A DNA stretch of 5,274 nt from Pseudomonadota bacterium (GTDB lineage Bacteria > Pseudomonadota > Alphaproteobacteria > UBA9655): positions 1 through 5,274 of the forward strand of contig JAKBAL010000195.1 of NCBI GenBank assembly GCA_021809225.1, read 5' to 3'. Below the pieces are notes generated by a model. The model was given only the letters and a program-made list of their open reading frames with translations. It ran no database searches and was not told the DNA's origin. Positions 1-5,274 of this stretch are shown here, piece by piece. Position 1 is the first letter of the stretch, and each line of letters starts with the position of its first letter. A program made the translations under genes and the position numbers.

Positions 1-1
1 C

Positions 2-880
2 GATCTTTTTGGACTTTTAGTAAATATGGGTAATACAGGAGCATTTTCCGTTCCTGAGGGAACTTCAGAAGAAGAACATTCTGCAAATACGACTCTGACA
101 AAGCCAAAAAGTGAGGCCAAAGGTTTAAAAGGGTTTAAACAAATGCTCAAGGAAGCCAAAGATTTAAAAGAGTCGAATAAGAAAGCATTTGAGGAATTGC
201 AATCACTGGAAAAAACTGTAGAAAACATGCAAGCGGTGGCAAAAATTGAGAGTACTTTGAGTGAATTTAATGCAGACGCCCATAAAGCTCAATTTAACAA
301 AGAATGTGAAAAAAATGATAAAAAATTATGCATTTTGGATCCACAAAGATACCCAATTTTACCTTTTTACAATGACACAAAATTAACTGTAAAGACTGCG
401 ATACAAGATGATTTTCGTGTATTCCATATTCTAACGCATGACTCTAACATAAGGCGATTAGAGAAAGAGATAATCGAACTAAAGAAGATCAGTGCAATGA
501 TAGAAAATGCAAAGAAAAAAGAGGAAGAAAAAAAAGGAGAAAATGATAAAAAAATTCTAGCAGGGAAAAACCAAGATGCAAAAAAAATAGAGAGCGATGA
601 AAAAGAGAGAAATACGGGAACAATTCAAGAACAGCAAAAAGAAATTGCAGAACTAAAAGAAGAAGATAAGAATAATAAGAAAAAAATTCAAGAACAGGAA
701 ACAGAAATTTCAGATCTTAAAGGAGAAATTGCACATCTTAAAAGTATAGTTGATCAGCAGTCGGCCAAAATTGACCTGCTAGTAAAAATGATGCACCAAC
801 ATTTTCCCGTTAAGACTTCTCCTGTTGAAGAAGAAAATGCTGCTTCAAAAATATTGCCGATTCCTCATGGAGAAGATTAA
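2..880 (+). CDS. Lys/Glu-rich coiled-coil protein of unknown function, 5'-partial
   Basis: I do not recognise a family. The frame is open from base 2 to the TAA at 878-880. The first ATG is at 26 and would give 284 residues, but it has no good Shine-Dalgarno (only a GGA 12 nt upstream). The eight codons before it read as plausible protein (DLFGLLVN), so the gene probably starts left of the window. Numbering from ATG 26: residues 1-32 are Ser/Thr/Glu-rich and likely disordered; about 33-82 form a charged helix; 100-140 are a non-coiled, more hydrophobic stretch with Pro, Tyr and Phe (DPQRYPILPFY) that may be a small folded hinge; 141-175 and 198-256 are coiled coil. In the last coil Ile/Val/Leu sit at heptad a and d positions (I200, I207, L210, I221, I228, L231, I235, L238, V242, I249, L252), with polar breaks at 214 and 217. 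The tail from 257 is short and Pro/Glu-containing. No transmembrane segment or catalytic motif is seen. A structural, oligomerising or secreted host-interaction role is possible but is inference only. A terminator follows 49 nt after the stop. Confidence 0.75.
   Translation, partial: DLFGLLVNMGNTGAFSVPEGTSEEEHSANTTLTKPKSEAKGLKGFKQMLKEAKDLKESNKKAFEELQSLEKTVENMQAVAKIESTLSEFNADAHKAQFNKECEKNDKKLCILDPQRYPILPFYNDTKLTVKTAIQDDFRVFHILTHDSNIRRLEKEIIELKKISAMIENAKKKEEEKKGENDKKILAGKNQDAKKIESDEKERNTGTIQEQQKEIAELKEEDKNNKKKIQEQETEISDLKGEIAHLKSIVDQQSAKIDLLVKMMHQHFPVKTSPVEEENAASKILPIPHGED
623..748 (+). repeat. Imperfect 63-bp tandem duplication inside the coiled coil
   Basis: Two adjacent 63-bp units (623-685 and 686-748) both begin with the same 12 bases, attcaagaacag, and encode 21-residue blocks (three heptads each) starting IQEQ. 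Ten of 21 residues match, mainly at the core and in the first half. The exact multiple of seven residues keeps the heptad register. This suggests lengthening of the coil by duplication followed by drift, although convergent coiled-coil composition can mimic part of the similarity. Confidence 0.5.
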
Positions 881-929
881 TAAACAAGATAATGAATTTA
901 AAAGTAGAGTCTCTTTTTTTAAGTGCTAC

Positions 930-969
930 CCATGAGGGCATCATGTATCGTGATGCCCTTGTGGTTTTT
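930..969 (+). terminator. Rho-independent terminator of the coiled-coil gene
   Basis: The left arm 930-943 pairs with the right arm 951-964 over 14 positions. The inner eight are perfect Watson-Crick pairs (gggcatca with tgatgccc), and two G-T wobbles lie in the outer part. A further T944-G950 wobble would leave a 5-nt loop. Five T residues follow at 965-969. The orientation and the 49-nt distance from the stop at 880 assign it to the upstream + strand gene. There is no T-tract on the other side, so it should not work for the - strand. Confidence 0.88.
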
Positions 970-1079
970 AGCAAAAATAACCAAATGATTCAGAGGCTTA
1001 ATTGGAATAATCACCACTATGTTAAGAAACACCAAAATTGAAATGAGTATTAAGAAAAATTGGAGTTGGGAGTTTGTTT

Positions 1080-1122
1080 TGGTAGTTCCTTTCTGCTTCC
1101 AACAAAGGAACTACCATTTTTT
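1080..1122 (+). terminator. Perfect hairpin with T-tract, second + strand terminator
   Basis: Bases 1081-1092 (ggtagttccttt) are the exact reverse complement of 1104-1115, with an 11-nt loop. T1080-A1116 adds a thirteenth pair, and six T residues follow at 1117-1122. On the - strand the stem is followed by an A-rich run, so it is not a terminator for the convergent Sel1 gene. It may be a back-up terminator for the gene ending at 880, the 3' end of a small RNA from 970-1122, or a repeated palindromic element left in the intergenic space. Confidence 0.7.
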
Positions 1123-1211
1123 CCTAGCATTTTAAATTTTGTTCATAGGGCTCGTCCCCCGTTACCTTTTTTGCTTAGCTTTTTCATGGCTAAACCCCAA
1201 ATAATATGCTC

Positions 1212-1616
1212 TTAAAGCTTCTCCGGCACGCCTAAAATACCTTCGCCATTTGCGAGCAATGTTTCAAGATTGGATTTGGCCTCAGCAAGCCCCTGGTCAG
1301 CTGCCAAACGATACCATTTTACAGCTTCTCCATCATCCTTTAAAACACCATCGCCGTTGGCATACATGACACCAAGATTGAATTGAGCCTCAGCAAGCTC
1401 CTGATCGGCTGCCAAACGGTACCACTTTACAGCTTCACAATAATCCCGAGGTACTCCTTCACCTTTGGTATACATTACCCCTAGACTGAATTGAGCCTGT
1501 GCATTTCCCTGATGAGCCGCCAAAGAAAACAATTCTAGAGCTTTTTTCTCATTCTTGTTTACATTTTTCCCGTGATAAAAGGTAAGCCCTAAGCGCTTGA
1601 AAGAGTCAGCGATTTC
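1212..1616 (-). repeat. C-terminal tandem Sel1 repeats with 108-bp period
   Basis: Going along the gene, the units are 1616-1506 (residues 936-972, degenerate), 1505-1398 (973-1008), 1397-1290 (1009-1044) and a truncated one at 1289-1212. My hand alignment of the two central units gives 81 of 108 identical bases and 25 of 36 identical residues, including the identical block EAVKWYRLAADQ. The last partial unit shares LAEA and ANGEG with them. The rest of the protein has much more diverged repeats, so this end looks like the most recent or most constrained expansion. Confidence 0.8.
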
Positions 1617-4421
1617 GTCCTTGAACCTACTTTTCTCTTCTGGACTTTCTAGAACATAGGAGGATTCTTGGTCAGTTGCTTTTCTATGATATTCCTCTCG
1701 AGAGGAAGGATACCTAGCATTTTTAAGGCACTCTAAAGCTGGTTGAAAACCTAAACAAGCAAGATCATAAATACGCGAGAGGGAAGAAGAGATTCCCTTT
1801 TTAAAGGAAGCTGCGTAAAGCTCAATGCCTGCACCTATATCGTGCGCGGGGTGTATTTCTTCAATCAGTAATCGCGCCAAATGCTTCCGTGCATAAGGAT
1901 TGTGTGCATTTGCTTCTTGCTCCAACTCTTCAAATGACTCCGCTCCTCCACAATGGATATAATTAATGAGATGTCTAATCCGATCTTGCGTATACTCGAG
2001 GTCTTTACTGAGGGACTTTAAAAAGAGCAACTCACTTCTTTTTATGTCCTGTTCAATGAGCTTTCCCTCAAGATAAAGTTTTGCTAGCGAACGAAACGCA
2101 GGAGCATACTCTTGCTCTATGGCTATTTCATACCATGAAATAGCCTCTTCGTTACCCTCCGCTTCCAAAAGTTCGCCTAAACGGTATTGCGCAATAGGAT
2201 GGCCACTATAGGCGGCGCGCCGATAAGCCTTTTCAGCTATTTTCTTGAATGATTTTTCTTCTTGGCCCAGCTCAGTATAAAGTTTAGCTGTGTTATAGAG
2301 CGCTTCTCTATGGTGAGCTAGGGTATCAGTCTCAAACGCTCGTAGCGCTGGGAGGTAGTCCTTTTTTCTAAAGTGAATTTTACCCACCTGAAAAAGGGAT
2401 TCTTGATGCCCTAAATCAGCAGCTTGCTGAAAGAAAGCTAAGGCCTCATCATTATTTTGAGATACCCCCATCCCTCTTTTATGCATCCAGGCAAGTTGGT
2501 AAAGAGACGTTGCCTTTATCGGTTCTTTAGCTCGAGAATTTTGAATGACCTTATTATAGAAGGAAGTTGCTTTTTCATGGTCTTGTTCTGCTCCCCACCC
2601 ATATTGATGCATTGCACCTAATAACAGGCAAGCTTTGGGTAAGTCGGCTGAAGCGCCTTGCTCTATCAGTGGATAAGCTTCGCCTTTGGTTTCTTCCTTT
2701 TCCAACAAGAGACGTCCTGCATAGAAAGCAGCCTTAGCTCTTCTATGGCTAGCTATCTCGCTATTCTTTGTGTCCGCTCTTTTCTTATAAAGTTCAAGAG
2801 TTGTATTATAATGTCCTAGTGCTGTTTCCTTATCTGAAGTACCACCATTCTTACCTTTTTCATATATTCTGCCGCGCCTCAGTTGAACCTTAGCTTTGTT
2901 AACTGATTCTTTTACAAGATCGTATTCTTTAAGAGCATCGTCAGGGTCTATATCCCTGCCAAGACCCTTTTCAGCCGCAAGACCGAGATAGAAATGAGAC
3001 TTTGAATCATCTTGTGAGGCTGCCCATTCATACCAACGCAGGGATTCTTCATAGTTCTGCTCTACCTCTTCTCCTATCCAGTGCAGATGGGCCAGTTTCC
3101 GTTGAGCTTTAGAATAACCGAGCTTTGCGGATTTGATCAAATAGGCGAGAGCCATATCTTTAGACTCTCCTTCTGTTGTCCAGTGGTACTGAAAGAGTTT
3201 AAACATTGACTTAGGATGGCCCTGAGTTGCAGCAAGTTGATGCCACTCTCGGCTGAATCCTAAGCCTTTTTTTTCATGTCCTTCCAGAGAGCTTGCCGCA
3301 AGAGTAGCCATTTTATATTCTGCTAATACATAGCCTTTCTTAGCAGCTTTACCAAAAGCAATTTCAGCTTTTTTAAGATCATTATTATCCACTGATTTAA
3401 GATCTCCATAGAGTAGTCCAAGTCGATAAGAGGCTATTGGATCTCCTAAACGCTCTGCAGCTGAATAATAACTAATCTGCCGGCTGTTTATTTTCATTGG
3501 GCCAGCAGATGGAGAAGAGAGGGTTAAAAAACTTGCGGCCTTACGATAAAGGGTTGCTGCGAATTTCCTAAGTTCATCTGTTTCGGGTTCTACTTTGCTG
3601 ATATTTGCAGCCTCTTCAGCTGCTTTAGCTAACGCAAAAATCTGTTCTAAATCAGAGACTTCATTACTTTCTTTAAGATTGTTAGATATGAGAAATTCTA
3701 AATAGGCTTTTCTTAAGCGAAGAACTTCACTTTTATTCTCAGGAGAAAAAGTTAAATAATTTATTCCTTCCTTAATTTCCTCAATAAGAGACTTTTTGAG
3801 AGGGTCTACTGGTCCTAAAAGTTTTTGGTAATAGTATTTAGCTTTCAATAAATAAAACCTATCTTTCGGGAGAAGCTTTTCTTTGTCTTTGGAGGAAAAA
3901 ACATTTCCATAGAGGTTACTTAGAAAACTAAGGAAGTTTTTTCTCATTTCTTCCTCTGGAATATCTAAATTATCTCTAAGATGAGCCGGAAGGAATAACT
4001 TCTTCTTTTCGCATAAAAAATCCCCTATGGTACCTAGGCTACTCAGTTTTTTAAGGTATCTTATACGGGCACGTCCATCACCAGCTGCGGCTTCTTCAAC
4101 CAATATATCAAGAGCAATTTTTTGGTAAGCTGGTGTACCCAAATGCCAGAGGCATTTTGTTTGTGTCTGCCAAAGAGCGTCTTTTACTTTTTCTGTTTGA
4201 ACTGACCTTTCTTCAGGTTCTTCCCCACCTTTCTCCTTTTCCTTCTCTTTTGAAGAATTTTTTTGTCGTATGACAACTTTGCTCTCTTCGTCCTTATCGT
4301 TTAACCCGGGCATACTTTGACCGTTTCCACTAGCCCAAGCCCTTGATGTAGGCTCAAGGACAATTGTTAGACACATAGCAATGGCTGTTCCGCTCTTTAG
4401 AGTGTTTAAAAGTCTGTTCAT
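1212..4421 (-). CDS. Large exported Sel1-repeat (TPR-like) protein, 1069 aa
   Basis: The family is clear, but the specific role is unknown. Residues 1-30 look like a Sec signal peptide: basic start MNRLLNTLK, hydrophobic core around 12-22, and cleavage after AWA (30/31). C17 is preceded by Met, so it is not a lipobox. Residues 40-80 are a Lys/Glu-rich, probably disordered linker. Residues 80-325 are helical with degenerate repeats. Sel1-like units run about 327-806 and 841-878 and again from 936 to the end, some 16-18 in all. The best are 973-1008 and 1009-1044, with the classic pattern AQFxLGxMYxxGxGVxxDxxEAVKWYRLAADQ; a truncated unit ends the protein. Sel1 repeats form alpha/alpha superhelices that bind proteins, and in intracellular bacteria such as Legionella they act in host interaction. 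A periplasmic or secreted scaffold or effector role here is inference. The frame extends upstream to an ATG at 4475, but the ATG at 4421 has GGAGG 8 nt ahead and begins the signal peptide, so I chose it. The gene is monocistronic as far as seen, and divergent from the HTH gene at 4667. Confidence 0.93.
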   Translation of the reverse strand: MNRLLNTLKSGTAIAMCLTIVLEPTSRAWASGNGQSMPGLNDKDEESKVVIRQKNSSKEKEKEKGGEEPEERSVQTEKVKDALWQTQTKCLWHLGTPAYQKIALDILVEEAAAGDGRARIRYLKKLSSLGTIGDFLCEKKKLFLPAHLRDNLDIPEEEMRKNFLSFLSNLYGNVFSSKDKEKLLPKDRFYLLKAKYYYQKLLGPVDPLKKSLIEEIKEGINYLTFSPENKSEVLRLRKAYLEFLISNNLKESNEVSDLEQIFALAKAAEEAANISKVEPETDELRKFAATLYRKAASFLTLSSPSAGPMKINSRQISYYSAAERLGDPIASYRLGLLYGDLKSVDNNDLKKAEIAFGKAAKKGYVLAEYKMATLAASSLEGHEKKGLGFSREWHQLAATQGHPKSMFKLFQYHWTTEGESKDMALAYLIKSAKLGYSKAQRKLAHLHWIGEEVEQNYEESLRWYEWAASQDDSKSHFYLGLAAEKGLGRDIDPDDALKEYDLVKESVNKAKVQLRRGRIYEKGKNGGTSDKETALGHYNTTLELYKKRADTKNSEIASHRRAKAAFYAGRLLLEKEETKGEAYPLIEQGASADLPKACLLLGAMHQYGWGAEQDHEKATSFYNKVIQNSRAKEPIKATSLYQLAWMHKRGMGVSQNNDEALAFFQQAADLGHQESLFQVGKIHFRKKDYLPALRAFETDTLAHHREALYNTAKLYTELGQEEKSFKKIAEKAYRRAAYSGHPIAQYRLGELLEAEGNEEAISWYEIAIEQEYAPAFRSLAKLYLEGKLIEQDIKRSELLFLKSLSKDLEYTQDRIRHLINYIHCGGAESFEELEQEANAHNPYARKHLARLLIEEIHPAHDIGAGIELYAASFKKGISSSLSRIYDLACLGFQPALECLKNARYPSSREEYHRKATDQESSYVLESPEEKSRFKDEIADSFKRLGLTFYHGKNVNKNEKKALELFSLAAHQGNAQAQFSLGVMYTKGEGVPRDYCEAVKWYRLAADQELAEAQFNLGVMYANGDGVLKDDGEAVKWYRLAADQGLAEAKSNLETLLANGEGILGVPEKL

Positions 4422-4666
4422 AAATAGATCCTCCGTTAAAAATTTAATGCAAGCTGTTATGCTGCACCTGAACATCTTGATTAAAAACTTTAGGGTTACC
4501 TATCTTGGAAATGCCCTCTAAGAAGGGTTCTACGGGAATTTTCCTTAGGGATTTAAGTTAAAAATTGGTTGAGTTTTAGATTTCGAAGAACTAAAGATAA
4601 GAAACACGTTCGTAAAGCATACATACGCCGTAATAGGCTTTTAAAAAATACTTGGCTTTATCGCTT
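4422..4666. other. Divergent intergenic region, probable promoters of both genes
   Basis: This 245-bp AT-rich spacer separates the start codons of the - strand Sel1 gene and the + strand HTH gene, so both promoters should lie here. I found no convincing -35/-10 pair on either strand and no strong symmetrical operator. On the - strand a small imperfect hairpin (six pairs with one bulge, TGC/GCA outer and AGC/GCT inner arms) lies at about 4448-4466, just upstream of the Sel1 ribosome binding site. It could sit in the leader, but it is too weak to call functional. Confidence 0.45.
4430..4434 (-). promoter_or_regulatory. Ribosome binding site that fixes the Sel1 gene start
   Basis: On the - strand the bases read GGAGG, preceded by AAC, and are separated by 8 nt from the ATG at 4421-4419. 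This is a near-ideal Shine-Dalgarno, and the following codons begin a signal peptide. The upstream in-frame ATG at 4475 lacks a comparable site, and its 18 extra residues would bury the signal peptide. Confidence 0.85.
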
Positions 4667-5274
4667 ATGAAATATAATCAGATTCTTCTCCCACACTTTA
4701 TTTATTCACAATACTTATGCGTCATTAAAAATATAAAGTTTACGCGTAAAGAAGTAGATATTATCGCATACCTTCTCAGTGGGAGATCAGCAAAATCTAT
4801 AGGCTATTTTTTATCCATTTCCCATAAAACGGTTGAAACCCATACACGTAATGTTATGAAAAAACTTGGGTGTAACTCTCGGGAAGCTATTATTAATTTT
4901 ATTGAAAAATCCGGTAAGCTTTCTCTTTTAAAAAAGCATCACACAAGCCTTCTTTTACTTCCAGAATTTGAAGAAAGCTTAAAAAGTATTTCTATTTTGA
5001 ACCAAGAAGGTGTTCTTTCTTGTCTCATTGTTTACTGGAATGATCATGAAAGTGAAAAGACTTTTATTGATCAAATTGAAACTCACTTAAAACTTGCGGG
5101 AGTTAAGACCTCTCTTGAGAATCGAGATATGCAAACTTCTCTTGCTCATCTTATATCTGAATCGCATAAGGAAGATTATGTAATCTACGTCTTACCAATG
5201 GCATCCATAGAAGAGCTTGAGTGTGATAATGATGAATCTCTACCAAAAACAACTCCAGGTTCAAATCACCCTCT
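4667..5274 (+). CDS. LuxR/GerE-type HTH protein with C-terminal alpha/beta domain, 3'-partial
   Basis: The frame runs from ATG 4667 to the window edge without a stop, giving 202 residues. Residues 25-80 match the LuxR/GerE (NarL-type) HTH: FTRKEVDIIAYLLSGRSAKS as first helices, then SISHKTVETHTRNVMKKLG as turn and recognition helix, ending in NSREAIINF. This predicts a DNA-binding transcription regulator. Residues 116-178 look like an alternating alpha/beta fold: strand LSCLIVYW, helix EKTFIDQIETHLKLAG, strand VKTSLE, helix around 157-166, strand DYVIYVLP. The order resembles TIR- or receiver-like folds, but I see no catalytic or phospho-acceptor residue that proves either. The HTH is N-terminal, unlike classical LuxR/NarL proteins where it is C-terminal. 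An in-frame stop at 4634 bounds the start. No Shine-Dalgarno is obvious before ATG 4667, and TTG 4652 is a weaker alternative. I recall similar proteins in several copies in Odyssella-like genomes. Ligand and targets are unknown; the divergent Sel1 gene is one candidate target. Confidence 0.85.
   Translation, partial: MKYNQILLPHFIYSQYLCVIKNIKFTRKEVDIIAYLLSGRSAKSIGYFLSISHKTVETHTRNVMKKLGCNSREAIINFIEKSGKLSLLKKHHTSLLLLPEFEESLKSISILNQEGVLSCLIVYWNDHESEKTFIDQIETHLKLAGVKTSLENRDMQTSLAHLISESHKEDYVIYVLPMASIEELECDNDESLPKTTPGSNHP

Larger units (their letters stand above)
881..1211. other. Intergenic region between convergent genes, no convincing gene
   Basis: This stretch of about 330 bases separates the 3' ends of the coiled-coil gene and the Sel1 gene. 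It holds two + strand terminator-like hairpins (930-969 and 1080-1122) and is otherwise mostly AT-rich. Only very short reading frames occur: 18 codons on the + strand at 985-1041 and 14 codons on the - strand at 1143-1187. Neither has a strong ribosome binding site. A more GC-rich patch lies around 1148-1175. I found no clear terminator on the - strand for the Sel1 gene. Confidence 0.6.

Noticed and set aside
985..1041. 18-codon + strand frame starting MIQRLNWNN between the two terminators
   Set aside because: No ribosome binding site, no recognisable similarity, and it is as short as chance frames in AT-rich spacer. Not called as a gene.
1116..1211. Terminator for the Sel1 gene on the - strand
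   Set aside because: Only a weak 5-bp stem (ttagc with gctaa around 1174-1194) without a T-tract on that strand. The 1081-1115 hairpin is followed by A residues in this direction.
1290..1505. CRISPR-like array from regularly spaced repeats
   Set aside because: The 108-bp period lies inside an open frame and equals one 36-residue Sel1 unit. There are no unique spacers.
4367..4376. Lipoprotein signal around C17 of the Sel1 protein
   Set aside because: The residue before the Cys is Met, not Gly, Ala or Ser, so the lipobox does not fit. The AWA site for signal peptidase I explains the sequence better.
4448..4466. Small bulged hairpin in the presumed leader of the Sel1 gene
   Set aside because: Six pairs with a bulge and no alternative structure or U-tract, so there is no basis for a riboswitch or attenuator call.
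4569..4597. Possible sigma-70 promoter for the HTH gene, TTGAGT with 17-nt spacer and TAAAGA
   Set aside because: Only 4 of 6 and 3 of 6 consensus matches. In AT-rich DNA such pairs are frequent by chance.

Overview
This AT-rich bacterial window holds three protein genes. The sequence does not name the organism. My best guess is an intracellular alphaproteobacterium of the Holosporales/Paracaedibacteraceae type ('Candidatus Odyssella'-like amoeba symbionts). That rests on low GC, a very long exported Sel1-repeat protein, and a LuxR-type HTH at the N-terminus of a protein with an alpha/beta domain, a layout I remember as multicopy in those genomes. It is recollection and inference, not a database match.

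Layout: (1) Positions 2-880, + strand: the 3' part of a gene for a lysine/glutamate-rich coiled-coil protein. The frame stays open to the left edge, so the first ATG at 26 is probably internal. A strong rho-independent terminator follows at 930-969. (2) Positions 881-1211: about 330 bases with no convincing gene. It holds that terminator and a second, perfect hairpin with a T-tract at 1080-1122, also in + orientation, leaving an orphan segment of about 110 nt between them. (3) Positions 1212-4421, - strand: a complete 1069-residue protein with an N-terminal signal peptide, a highly charged linker and about 16-18 Sel1-like helical repeats. The last repeats are near-consensus 36-residue units that are also visible as 108-bp DNA repeats. 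The start at 4421 is fixed by a GGAGG ribosome binding site. (4) Positions 4422-4666: a divergent intergenic region. (5) Positions 4667-5274, + strand: the 5' part of a gene for a LuxR/GerE-type HTH protein followed by an alpha/beta fold, cut by the right edge.

The genes do not form an operon. The left gene converges on the Sel1 gene and has its own terminator. The Sel1 gene and the HTH gene are divergent and share a 245-bp upstream region, so control of one by the other is possible but not shown. The Sel1 protein, and perhaps the coiled-coil protein, fit scaffolds or host-interaction factors of an intracellular bacterium. No metabolic enzyme, tRNA, rRNA, CRISPR array or intact mobile element is visible.
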